A stretch of 64,000 bases of DNA from Mycolicibacterium doricum (lineage in GTDB: Bacteria; Actinomycetota; Actinomycetes; Mycobacteriales; Mycobacteriaceae), in assembly GCF_010728155.1 (NCBI RefSeq), contig NZ_AP022605.1, positions 3,348,001-3,412,000 on the forward strand, in the 5' to 3' direction. The notes under the pieces are model-generated. The model was not told the origin of the DNA, did no database searches, and saw only the letters and a list, made by a program, of their open reading frames with translations. Both the position numbers and the translations under genes were made by a program. Below are positions 1-8,293 of this stretch, one piece after another. Positions within the stretch are counted from its first letter, which is position 1. Every line of letters starts with the position of its first letter.

Positions 1-1
1 G

Positions 2-1255
2 GTGCGCCTGCTGTCGCTGGGTCTGCAGGAGGGCTACCACCCGGTGCGCAGCCGGATCGGCTGGCAGGTGTGGGCCACCGAGCGGCTCCTCGACGCCGCC
101 CGCACCTATCTGTTTCCGCTGTACGCCAGCCTGCTGACGCCGTGGTGGCTGCGGGTGCTGGGCGCGCAGGTCGGCAGCGGCACCGAGATCTCGACCGCAC
201 TGTTCACGCCGAAGTTCACCGTCGTGGAGGACGGCGCGTTTCTCGCCGACGACACCATGGTCGCGTCCTATGAGCTGGGCGGCGGCTGGATCCACGTGGC
301 GAAGGCCACCGTCGGCAGACGCGCGTTCCTCGGCAACTCGGGCATCACGCAGCCCGGCCGCAAGGTCCCCGACGACGGTCTGGTGGCGGTGCTGTCGGCC
401 ACCCCACCCAAGGCGAAGGCCGGGTCGTCGTGGTTGGGCAGCCCTCCGGTCCGGCTGCGCCGCCAGCCCACCGCCGCCGACGCGCTACGCACCTTCCATC
501 CCACGCCGCGGCTCAAGGCCATGCGCGGTGCGGTCGAGATGTGCCGCCTCGTCCCGGTCATCGTGACGTTCGGGATCGGCGTCGGGGTACTGCTGTCCCT
601 GCAGGCGTTGGTTTTCCACCTCGGCTACCTGTGGGCGGCGTTCCTCGGTGGGGCGGTGCTGCTGGTCGCCGGAGCGGTGGCGGGGGCCATCGCCGTCCTG
701 GCGAAGCGGCTGGTAATCGGCCGCATCGAGGCGATCGAGCACCCGCTGTGGTCGTCGTTCGTGTGGCGTAACGAGGTGTCCGACACGTTCGTCGAGACCG
801 TCGCCGCACCCTGGTTCGCCCGGGCGGCCAGCGGCACACCGGTGATGAACGTCTGGCTGCGCGGTCTCGGCGCGAAGATCGGCCGCGGTGTCTGGTGCGA
901 AACCTATTGGCTACCGGAGGCGGATCTGGTCACCCTCGGCGATGGCGCCACCGTCAACCGCGGTTGCGTCGTGCAGACCCATCTCTTCCACGACCGCATC
1001 ATGCGGACGGACACCGTGGTGATCGAGGACGGGGCCACCCTTGGACCGCACTGCGTCGCGCTGCCCGCCGCCCGCGTGGGTGCGGGCGCGACGGTGGGAC
1101 CGGGTTCGCTGGTGATGCGCGGTGACGAGGTTCCGGCCTCGACGCGCTGGCAGGGCAATCCGATAGCACCGTGGAATCCGTTGCGCAAGAAGCGGGTGGA
1201 GGCCTCAGCCAAGAAGAAGAAGCCGACCCGCGACCGCGAGGGTTCCGCCGCGTGA
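2..1255 (+). CDS. Pls/PosA-type non-ribosomal peptide synthetase-like protein, C-terminal part (5' partial)
   Basis: The frame is open from the first bases of the window, so the N-terminus lies upstream. The visible 417 residues hold two left-handed beta-helix (hexapeptide acyltransferase-like) segments, at about residues 55-120 and 290-385, separated by a hydrophobic pair of segments around 185-235. The second helix ends in a PASTRWQGNPIAPWNP-like tail, as in acetyltransferase-type beta-helices. This layout, membrane segments between two beta-helix domains at the C-terminus, is typical of Pls/PosA-family synthetases, whose adenylation and carrier domains would lie upstream. The substrate cannot be read from this part. 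The stop overlaps the start of the M1 peptidase gene as GTGA, suggesting coupled translation. The lysine-rich tail is unremarkable. Family assignment is inferred from the C-terminal half only. Confidence 0.72.
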   Translation: MRLLSLGLQEGYHPVRSRIGWQVWATERLLDAARTYLFPLYASLLTPWWLRVLGAQVGSGTEISTALFTPKFTVVEDGAFLADDTMVASYELGGGWIHVAKATVGRRAFLGNSGITQPGRKVPDDGLVAVLSATPPKAKAGSSWLGSPPVRLRRQPTAADALRTFHPTPRLKAMRGAVEMCRLVPVIVTFGIGVGVLLSLQALVFHLGYLWAAFLGGAVLLVAGAVAGAIAVLAKRLVIGRIEAIEHPLWSSFVWRNEVSDTFVETVAAPWFARAASGTPVMNVWLRGLGAKIGRGVWCETYWLPEADLVTLGDGATVNRGCVVQTHLFHDRIMRTDTVVIEDGATLGPHCVALPAARVGAGATVGPGSLVMRGDEVPASTRWQGNPIAPWNPLRKKRVEASAKKKKPTRDREGSAA

Positions 1256-2580
1256 CGCGTTCGAAGAAGGCGAAGAACACCCCTGCCGTCATCGACCCCT
1301 ACCTGCCGGGAACCGGCAACTTCGGATACCGGGTGTCGCGATACGAACTCGACCTGGAGTACAAGGTCGCCATCAACCGACTGTCGGGCTCGGTATCGAT
1401 CACCGCCGTCACGCTGGTCGCCCTGCAGACCTTCACCCTCGATCTCGCCGACACGCTGCGGGTGACGAAGGTGGCGGTCAACGGCCGCCGGCCGGCCCGA
1501 TTCTCATGTCCGCGCGGCAAATTGCGGGTCGAGTTGTCCTCCGCATTGCCCCCCGGGGCGGCGCTGGTCGTGGTGGTCCGGTATGGCGGCAACCCCGAAC
1601 CGATCGATACCCTGTGGGGGGACGTCGGTTTCGAGGAGCTGACGAACGGGGCACTGGTCGCGGGGCAACCCAACGGCGCTTCCTCGTGGTTCCCGTGTGA
1701 CGACCACCCCAGCGCCAAGGCCAGCTACCGCATCCAGATCAGCACCGACAGCCCGTACCGCGCGGTTGCCAACGGGGAGTTGGTGTCTCGTCGCGCGCGG
1801 GCCGGCCACACCGTGTGGACCTACGAGCTGGCCGAACCCACGTCGACGTACCTGATCACCCTGCAGGTCGGGATGTACGACATCCACAAGCTGGCGAAAT
1901 CGCCGGTGCCCATGCAGGCCGCCCTGCCGGCCCGCCTGCGCCGCAACTTCGATCACGACTTCGGCCGCCAACCGCAGATGATGAAACTGTTCGAGAAACT
2001 TTTCGGGCCGTATCCGCTGGCCAGCGGCTACACCGTGGTCGTGACCGACGACGACCTCGAGATACCCCTTGAGGCGCAGGGCATCTCCATCTTCGGGGCC
2101 AACCACTGCAACGGGACGCGCGGGGCCGAACAGTTGATCGTCCACGAGTTGGCCCACCAGTGGTTCGGCAATTCCGTCACCGTTCGGCGCTGGCGCGACA
2201 TCTGGCTGCACGAAGGTTTCGCCTGCTACGCGGAGTGGTTGTGGTCGGAGAACTCGGGCGGCCGCAGCGCCGACGAATGGGCGCACCACTATCACGCGCG
2301 GTTGGCCGAGCTGCCGCAGGATCTGCTGCTGTCCGACCCCGGCCCGAAGGACATGTTCGACGATCGGGTGTACAAACGTGGTGCGCTGACCCTGCACGTG
2401 CTGCGCGTACGCATCGGCGACGAGAACTTCTTGGCCCTGCTGCGGGATTGGACGGCGCGTCACCGGCACAGCACCGCGTCGACCGACGACTTCACCGGTC
2501 TGGCAGCCCATTACGCCGACGAGTCACTGCGCCCGTTGTGGGACGCGTGGCTCTACGCCGAGGACCTGCCGAAGCTGTGA
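1252..2580 (+). CDS. M1-family zinc aminopeptidase, short form lacking GAMEN
   Basis: A 442-residue gluzincin metallopeptidase. The motif HELAHQWFGNS with HEG 18 residues on gives the zinc ligands H298, H302 and E321, and the general base E299. Y374 is a candidate proton donor. At the position of the usual GAMEN exopeptidase motif the sequence reads IPLEAQGIS, so N-terminal substrate anchoring probably differs. The protein stops soon after the catalytic domain and lacks the helical C-terminal domain of 850-residue PepN enzymes. No signal peptide is seen. The GTG at 1252 was chosen because it overlaps the upstream stop (GTGA) and begins just before the first beta-domain; a longer reading frame upstream only runs antiphase through the preceding gene. 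The next gene also starts inside this stop codon. Confidence 0.9.
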   Translation: MTRSKKAKNTPAVIDPYLPGTGNFGYRVSRYELDLEYKVAINRLSGSVSITAVTLVALQTFTLDLADTLRVTKVAVNGRRPARFSCPRGKLRVELSSALPPGAALVVVVRYGGNPEPIDTLWGDVGFEELTNGALVAGQPNGASSWFPCDDHPSAKASYRIQISTDSPYRAVANGELVSRRARAGHTVWTYELAEPTSTYLITLQVGMYDIHKLAKSPVPMQAALPARLRRNFDHDFGRQPQMMKLFEKLFGPYPLASGYTVVVTDDDLEIPLEAQGISIFGANHCNGTRGAEQLIVHELAHQWFGNSVTVRRWRDIWLHEGFACYAEWLWSENSGGRSADEWAHHYHARLAELPQDLLLSDPGPKDMFDDRVYKRGALTLHVLRVRIGDENFLALLRDWTARHRHSTASTDDFTGLAAHYADESLRPLWDAWLYAEDLPKL

Positions 2581-3857
2581 CCGACGCCGCGCCGCCGACC
2601 GGCCCGGTCACGCGGAGCAGCGTGGCCCGGGTCGGCGTCGCGACGGCGGTCACCGCGCTGTGCGGCTACGCGGTGCTCTACCTCGCAGCGCGTGACCTCG
2701 AGCCTGAGGGCTTCTCGGTCTTCGGTGTGTTCTGGGGCGCGTTCGGGCTGGCCAGCGGCGCGGCGTTCGGGCTGCTGCAGGAGGCGACGCGGGAGGTCCG
2801 CGACGCCCGGGGCGAGCATCCGACCGACGGTCCCCACACCCATCCGGTGCGGATCGGAGCGGTGGTAGGGGTCGGCGCCGCCGCCCTCGTCGTGGCGACC
2901 GCGCCGCTGTGGGCAGGCCTGGTCTTCGTCGAGGCGCGGTGGCTTTCGGTGGCGTTGCTCGGCGCGGGGCTGGCCGGCTTCTGTGTGCACGCGACCCTGT
3001 TGGGCATGCTGGCCGGCGCCAACCGCTGGACGCAGTACGGGGCGTTGATGATGACCGACGCGGTGATCCGTGTGCTGGTGGCGGTGGCGACGTTCGCGAT
3101 CGGGTGGGGTCTGGGCGGATTCCTGTGGGCGACCGTCGGCGGCGCCGTCGCCTGGCTGCTTTTGCTCCTCTGCTCGCCCGCCACGCGGGCCGCCGCGCGC
3201 CTGCGGACACCGGGCAGCACGGCGACGTACCTGCGCGGCACTGCCCACTCGATCGCCGCCGCAGGAGCCAGCGCCATCCTGGTGATGGGGTTCCCCGTGG
3301 TGCTCAAGGCGACGTCGGACGACCTGGGCGCCACCGGTGGTGTGGTGATCCTCGCCGTGACGCTGACCCGGGCGCCGCTGCTGGTGCCCCTGACGGCGAT
3401 GCAGGGGAACCTCATCGCCCACTTCGTTGACCAGCGCAGCGCACCGCTGCGTGCGCTGGTCGCCCCGTCGGCGGTGGTGTTGGCTCTCGGCGCGATCGGT
3501 GTGGTCGCCGCGGGACTGCTGGGACCGTGGCTGCTGCGCGCCGGGTTTGGTGAGCAGTACCGGGCCGACGGGACGCTGCTGGCGTGGCTGACGGCCGCCG
3601 CCGTGACGATTGCGCTGCTGACGCTGACCGGCGCAGCGACGGTCGCGGCGGGCATGCACCGCACGTACGCGCTCGGGTGGGTGAGCGCCACGGTGGCGGC
3701 GGTGCTGTTGCTGCTGCTCCCGCTGGCCCTCGAGACCAGGACCGTGGTTGCGTTGCTGTGGGGTCCGCTGGTCGGGATCGTCGTGCACCTCGCCGGACTT
3801 GCGGGTCCACAGGATCGGACGCATATCCTGCGTTCTCGACGAAGGAGGGCTCCATGA
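2577..3857 (+). CDS. polytopic membrane protein, flippase/polysaccharide-exporter-like
   Basis: A 426-residue integral membrane protein with about 12 hydrophobic segments spread over its length, and a short charged loop after the second pair (EATREVRDARGEHPTDG). The size, segment spacing and lack of soluble domains resemble the Wzx/MOP flippase superfamily (lipid-linked glycan export). I do not see a motif that proves substrate or direction. The GTG at 2577 overlaps the stop of the M1 peptidase gene, and its own stop overlaps the galE start (ATGA), so the four genes look translationally coupled. The context, between an NRPS-like enzyme and an epimerase, fits export of an envelope precursor; this is inference. 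Confidence 0.65.
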   Translation: MTDAAPPTGPVTRSSVARVGVATAVTALCGYAVLYLAARDLEPEGFSVFGVFWGAFGLASGAAFGLLQEATREVRDARGEHPTDGPHTHPVRIGAVVGVGAAALVVATAPLWAGLVFVEARWLSVALLGAGLAGFCVHATLLGMLAGANRWTQYGALMMTDAVIRVLVAVATFAIGWGLGGFLWATVGGAVAWLLLLLCSPATRAAARLRTPGSTATYLRGTAHSIAAAGASAILVMGFPVVLKATSDDLGATGGVVILAVTLTRAPLLVPLTAMQGNLIAHFVDQRSAPLRALVAPSAVVLALGAIGVVAAGLLGPWLLRAGFGEQYRADGTLLAWLTAAAVTIALLTLTGAATVAAGMHRTYALGWVSATVAAVLLLLLPLALETRTVVALLWGPLVGIVVHLAGLAGPQDRTHILRSRRRRAP

Positions 3858-4843
3858 CGTGGCTCGTCACCGGCGGTGCCGGCTACATCGGCTCGCACGT
3901 CGCACGTGCACTGGGCGCGGCCGACCTGCCGGTGGTCGTGATCGATGACCTGTCCACCGGCCTGGAGCAGTTCGTGCCCGAGTCCATTCCGTGTGTCCGC
4001 GGCACGCTGCTCGACGCACCCCTGGTCGAACGGACCCTTCGCGAGCATGCGGTCACCGGGGTCATCCACCTGGCCGGCTTCAAGTACGCCGGCGTATCGG
4101 TCCAACGCCCCCTGCACACCTACGAGCAGAATGTGTCGGCGATGGTGACGTTGCTCAAGGCGATGGAGGCCACCGGCGTCGATGCGATCGTGTTCTCCTC
4201 CAGCGCCGCCACCTACGGCACCCCGGACGTTCACCTCGTCGACGAGACCACGCCCACCAAACCGGAGTCCCCGTACGGCGAGACCAAGCTGATCGGTGAG
4301 TGGCTGCTGCGCGACGCCGGCCGGGTGTCCGGACTGCGTCACACGAGCCTGCGGTATTTCAACGTCGTCGGCTCGGCGTCGACGTCGCTGTTCGACGTCA
4401 GCCCGCACAACCTGTTCCCGCTGGTGTTCGACATGCTCTACCGCGGCGAGACACCCCGCATCAACGGTGACGACTACCCCACCCCGGACGGCACCTGTGT
4501 ACGGGACTACGTCGACGTCAGCGATGTCGCGCTCGCCCACGTCGCGGCGGCCCGTCGCCTGGAACAGCGCCAGCCGGTGGAGCCGGTGTACAACCTGGGC
4601 AGTGGGGCAGGAACCTCCGTGCGCGAGATCATGAGCGCCATCCGGACGGTCACCGGAATTGACTTCGAGCCGCAGATCATGCCGCGGCGGCCGGGCGACC
4701 CGGCGAGGATCGTGGCCAACGGCGACCTCGCCGCACGGGACCTCGACTGGAAGATGCGCCACTCGCTCGAGGACATGGTGGCCTCGGCGTGGTCAGCACG
4801 CCAGGCCGCCGGGTCCGGGTATCCGGGAGCGGGTCGGTTCTGA
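3854..4843 (+). CDS. galE: UDP-glucose 4-epimerase (GalE)
   Basis: A 329-residue extended short-chain dehydrogenase. The Rossmann motif GGAGYIGS is at residues 7-14. The catalytic YGETK places Tyr141 and Lys145 with a Ser/Thr cluster (FSSSAATYG) about 25 residues earlier, as in GalE. The family interconverts UDP-glucose and UDP-galactose with bound NAD, supplying galactose donors for arabinogalactan and other glycans. A good ribosome site (GAAGGAGGG) precedes the ATG, which overlaps the upstream stop. The C-terminus overlaps the next gene by 55 bases. The closest named homologue is probably mycobacterial galE1, but here it lies in one operon with membrane and peptidase genes. Confidence 0.92.
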   Translation: MTWLVTGGAGYIGSHVARALGAADLPVVVIDDLSTGLEQFVPESIPCVRGTLLDAPLVERTLREHAVTGVIHLAGFKYAGVSVQRPLHTYEQNVSAMVTLLKAMEATGVDAIVFSSSAATYGTPDVHLVDETTPTKPESPYGETKLIGEWLLRDAGRVSGLRHTSLRYFNVVGSASTSLFDVSPHNLFPLVFDMLYRGETPRINGDDYPTPDGTCVRDYVDVSDVALAHVAAARRLEQRQPVEPVYNLGSGAGTSVREIMSAIRTVTGIDFEPQIMPRRPGDPARIVANGDLAARDLDWKMRHSLEDMVASAWSARQAAGSGYPGAGRF

Positions 4844-6594
4844 ATCGTGTAGCCGGTGCCGCCTTCGGGCTGATCGCGGTGCACCTCGCCGTCCGGGCGG
4901 TGCTCGCGTTCGGCGGCTACTTCTACTGGGACGACCTGATCCTCATCGGCCGGGCCGGCACCCAAGGCCTGTTGTCGCCGTCCTTCCTGTTCGACGACCA
5001 CGACGGGCATGTGATGCCGGCGGCGTTCCTGCTGTCCGGGATGATCACCAGGGCGGCTCCGTGGTCGTGGGTGCTGCCGGCCCTGAGCCTGGTGGTGCTG
5101 CAGTTGTTGGCGTCGCTGGCGCTGCTACGTGCACTGCACGTCATCCTGGGGTGGCGCCCGGTTCTGTTGCTGCCCCTGACATTGGCGTTGTTCACACCGC
5201 TGACAGTGCCCGGGTTCGCCTGGTGGGCGGCGGCGTTGAACTCGTTGCCGATGGTCGCGGCGCTGGCGTGGGTGTGCGCGGACGCGGTTCTGCTGGTGCG
5301 CACCGGGCGGCAGCGCTACGCGGCGACGGCATTGGCTGTGTATGTCGGCGGACTGCTGTTCTTCGAGAAGGCCGCGGTCATCCCGTTCGTCGCGTTCGCG
5401 GTGGCCTCGCTGCTGGCCTACGTCACCGGTGACCGTGCGGCGGTCGTGACGGTGTGGCGGCGTGGAATTCGGCTCTGGGCCGTGGCGCCGGCCGTGACGG
5501 CCGCGTGGGTCGGGGTGTATCTGCTCGTCGTCGACCAGAAGCGGTGGAGCTTCGATCTGGCGATGACATGGGATCTTCTGGCGCGGTCGGTCACCCATGG
5601 CATCGTGCCGGGACTGGTCGGCGGACCGTGGGATTGGCAGCGATGGGCGCCGGCGTCACCGTGGGCGACGCCGCCGGTCGCGGTGATGGTGCTGGGGTGG
5701 GTGGCGCTGGCGGTCGTCGTCGCAGTCTCGTTCGTCCGCAAGCAGCGGGTCGGAGCGGTGTGGGCGGTGGCGGTCGGGTACGCGGCGGCCTGCCAGGTGC
5801 CGATCTACCTCATGCGGTCGTCGCGGTTCACGGCGCTGGAGTTGGCGCAGACGCTGCGGTACCTCCCGGATCTGGTGGTGGTCCTGGCGCTGCTGATGGC
5901 CGTCGGGTTTTGCGCGCCGAACCGGGCAGGAGCGCGGTGGCTGGACGCGTCGTGTGGGCGCACCGCTGTGGTCGGTGTCGCCCTGGCGGCGTTCGTGGCG
6001 AGCAGCCTTTACTCGACGGTGACGTTCCACCGAATCTGGCGGGACAGTCCGGTGCCGGCATATGTCGCGAATGCGCGGGCGGGCCTGGCCGAGGTGGACG
6101 AGCCGATGCTTGACCAGGAGGTCGATCCGCTGATCCTGCAGCGGGTCGCCGGACCGGAGAATCTGGCGAGCCACATGTTCGCGTTGCTGGGCGATCGGCC
6201 GGAGTTCGCGTCGAGCACCACCGAGCTGCGGACGCTGGACCGGTCGGGGCGGGTGGTCGACGCGTTGGTGACGTGGGTGCGCGCGATCGTGCCCGGACCG
6301 GCGCCGCAGTGCGGGTATCTGGTGCAGCCGGACTTCCCGGTGCGGATGCCGCTCGACGGGCCGCTGCTGCCGGCGGACTGGACCGCCGAGATCAACTACC
6401 TGGCGAACAGCGACGGGTCGCTGTTGATGGCGTTGTCGGAGGGCCCGGAGGTGAAGGTTCCGGTACGTCCCGGGCTGAATCGGGTGTTCGTTCGGTTGCC
6501 GGGCGCCGGTGACGCTATCACCGTCAGCGCGAGCACCGCCGCGCTGTCGGTGTGCATATCGCCCGGTCCGGTCGGATTTGTGGCACCGCGCTAG
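4789..6594 (+). CDS. large polytopic membrane protein, GT-C glycosyltransferase-like topology
   Basis: A 601-residue protein with about 10-11 transmembrane segments, then a roughly 200-residue soluble, probably periplasmic C-terminal domain rich in beta-type sequence. The first external loop contains FYWDDLILIGR; an acidic pair just after the first membrane segment is where GT-C glycosyltransferases place catalytic aspartates, so a lipid-linked sugar transferase is possible. No family name is certain. The start is not settled: GTG 4789 lies inside galE, and no other ATG or GTG occurs before the first hydrophobic segment, so I kept it. It is the last gene of the overlapping operon, followed by a pseudogene. 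Confidence 0.6.
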   Translation: MVSTPGRRVRVSGSGSVLNRVAGAAFGLIAVHLAVRAVLAFGGYFYWDDLILIGRAGTQGLLSPSFLFDDHDGHVMPAAFLLSGMITRAAPWSWVLPALSLVVLQLLASLALLRALHVILGWRPVLLLPLTLALFTPLTVPGFAWWAAALNSLPMVAALAWVCADAVLLVRTGRQRYAATALAVYVGGLLFFEKAAVIPFVAFAVASLLAYVTGDRAAVVTVWRRGIRLWAVAPAVTAAWVGVYLLVVDQKRWSFDLAMTWDLLARSVTHGIVPGLVGGPWDWQRWAPASPWATPPVAVMVLGWVALAVVVAVSFVRKQRVGAVWAVAVGYAAACQVPIYLMRSSRFTALELAQTLRYLPDLVVVLALLMAVGFCAPNRAGARWLDASCGRTAVVGVALAAFVASSLYSTVTFHRIWRDSPVPAYVANARAGLAEVDEPMLDQEVDPLILQRVAGPENLASHMFALLGDRPEFASSTTELRTLDRSGRVVDALVTWVRAIVPGPAPQCGYLVQPDFPVRMPLDGPLLPADWTAEINYLANSDGSLLMALSEGPEVKVPVRPGLNRVFVRLPGAGDAITVSASTAALSVCISPGPVGFVAPR

Positions 6595-6650
6595 TCCGGG
6601 GTACGGGATACTGGGCGAATGATGTTGCGACGTGGCGGGCCGGGGTCCGG

Positions 6651-7080
6651 GTGAGCGCGCTCGACGGCTTCTACAAGAGCTGGGAAAATGCACGGCGAAC
6701 GTTCGGCCAGGGAACGCCGCAGCCCGGTACCGACTTCGACAAGAGCCCGCAGTTGACCGATCTCGGGTCGGGCACGACCATGTGCTCGGAACTCACGGTA
6801 GCGACGGGCAAGATTTCCTCCATGACGTGAACCACATGCCTTGGAATGACGACGGCAAGGCAGCCGGGGCCCTGTTCGGCTGGACGCACGACAATCACCT
6901 CGATTCGGATATCGCTGACTCCACGGCGGAGGCATACGGACGGTACCTGGGCGAGCACAAGGGGCCATTGATGGACCTAGGCGGTCAGACGTTGGTGAAT
7001 ACAACCCGGAACTGGTCAAGGCATATGCCCACGGCCTGTCGCCTTATGTCGACGATATTGCCAGTGTGGGCAGCAGTGTG
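6651..7080 (+). pseudogene. remnant of an ESX-associated EspA/TPR-repeat-region-type protein
   Basis: Two parts of one mycobacterial protein family can be read in different frames. The first is an N-terminus starting at GTG 6651 (SALDGFYKSWENARRTFGQG). The second is a C-terminal piece from about 6800 (DFLHDVNHMPWNDDGKA, then AEAYGRYLGEHKGPL). After about 6995 a further frame change is needed to continue (GEYNPELVKAYAHGLSPYVDD). In the intact family several hundred residues lie between the first two parts, so a large internal deletion plus at least one frameshift has occurred. The end runs into the truncated AHSA1 gene on the other strand. The family belongs to type VII secretion-linked proteins; assignment is from remembered sequence pattern. 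Confidence 0.6.
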
Positions 7081-7338
7081 CAGTGTGGATGTCGTGATAA
7101 TTCGTTCATTGGTCGTAATCTCGACGTACTGCGCCTGGTAGGTCAGGGGGTGGCCCTGTCCATCGAACCCGTGGACCGTTTCGAGGCCACCGACCACGAA
7201 GTCCTGAGAGTGCTCAGCCCCTTGAGCCATCCAGCGCTTGCGGGCGTCCGGGTTTGCCCATGCCTCAAACACCCGCTCGACCGAGGCCGGGTAGCGGCGT
7301 TCGAGCGTGAACGTCGAATGCGTGACTTCCATGATCAT
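7075..7338 (-). pseudogene. AHSA1/SRPBCC domain protein, C-terminally truncated
   Basis: The N-terminal half of an activator-of-Hsp90-ATPase-like (SRPBCC) domain is clear: TLERRYPASVERVFEAW followed by a conserved strand-helix stretch to about residue 85 (ERIITTSTLHTAAH). The normal C-terminal helix and last strands are missing. The frame instead continues through the antisense of the neighbouring EspA-like remnant and stops at 6985. It is therefore broken at about 7075-7085. The ATG overlaps the stop of the ArsR gene, the usual ArsR-AHSA1 operon arrangement. The product, if made, would have a foreign 30-residue tail and probably not fold. Confidence 0.7.
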
Positions 7339-7664
7339 TTTCCCTTCAGGTAGTCTTCGAGCTGATCAAGTTGCCGTTCCCATTCCGTGCGTTGCCCACT
7401 GAGCCAGCCTTCGGCCTCACGCAGTGCCTTCGGTTCGATCCGGCAGCTGCGCACTCGGCCGACTTTCTCAGTGACGATCACGCCCGCCTCCTCCAGCACT
7501 TTGAGGTGTTGCATCACCGCAGGCAGGGACATAGCGAGCGGCTCAGCAAGCGCCTTGACTGGCGCTGGCTTTCGGACGAGCCGTTCTACGATCGCCCGGC
7601 GCGTCGGGTCGGCGAGTGCGTGAAAAACGCGACCAACCCCATCAAACCCTGGATGGTTAGGCAC
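7335..7664 (-). CDS. ArsR-family winged-helix transcriptional regulator
   Basis: A 109-residue protein with a typical ArsR/SmtB helix-turn-helix: HALADPTRRAIVERL, then PLAMSLPAVMQHLKVLEEAGV and the wing (TEKVGRVRSCRIEP). No CxC metal-binding motif is present in the recognition helix, so it belongs to the non-metal branch usually paired with SRPBCC proteins. GTG 7664 was chosen because it gives the family's normal length; longer readings add a low-complexity lead. It is followed, with ATGA overlap, by the truncated AHSA1 gene. The regulated partner is therefore likely lost. Confidence 0.85.
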   Translation of the reverse strand: MPNHPGFDGVGRVFHALADPTRRAIVERLVRKPAPVKALAEPLAMSLPAVMQHLKVLEEAGVIVTEKVGRVRSCRIEPKALREAEGWLSGQRTEWERQLDQLEDYLKGK

Positions 7665-8293
7665 TTGCTTAACTATCGACGACGGTAGCGAATAAGTCAA
7701 GTAGCTGGTTAACCAATTCGAAGGTCGCCGTAGTCGTCCGGACAGAGCAACTGCCCCTGTCGACCTGGCTGGCCGCGCCACATCCACGTCGGCTCGTGCC
7801 ACCAGCTTTTGTCCGGACGTTGAAATCGGCGGCGTGCACACCCGGGTGGTTGCCGAGCAGACCGCGGCAATCGACCCGGGGCGGCTGGGTCAGCACGAGT
7901 CGGGTGTCTCGGCCGCGAAGACATGCGCCGCGTTGATGCGGCACTGCGCATCCTCGTTGACCTCTGAGCGCTGGAACATGGCGCCGTCGGATCAAAAGAT
8001 CTGGACAGCAGTGTAATACGGCGAGGTGTACCGGTTACACGCCGTATTCGACCGCCGCATATTCGGACCGGTTCGATGACCTCGGGAGTACTGGCGGCGC
8101 GCAGGGGCGCCACCTCGATCGATTCACTTAAGCAGACAGCCCTGTGGCACAGCGGCACCTTGGTCAGCGGAGTGTTCTTCCTCTTGGACTTTTGTTGTCG
8201 AGCGAGAAGGTGCAGGCTGAAGTCTGCGGGTAAGCGCAAACACTGGTCACTGAGCCCTTGCGATGGCCGAATTCTGGGGACGGAGGTTCGTCG
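7665..8293. other. gap without a recognisable gene
   Basis: About 630 bases between the divergent arsR and methyltransferase genes. It should hold both promoters. I find no frame with family-like sequence on either strand, and codon-position bias is weak, so it may include decayed DNA. A good ribosome site (GGACGGAGG) at 8278-8286 belongs to the methyltransferase. Confidence 0.5.

Noticed and set aside
2553..4762. Long minus-strand frames opposite the flippase and galE genes
   Set aside because: High-GC antisense shadows: arginine/histidine-rich and without conserved motifs.
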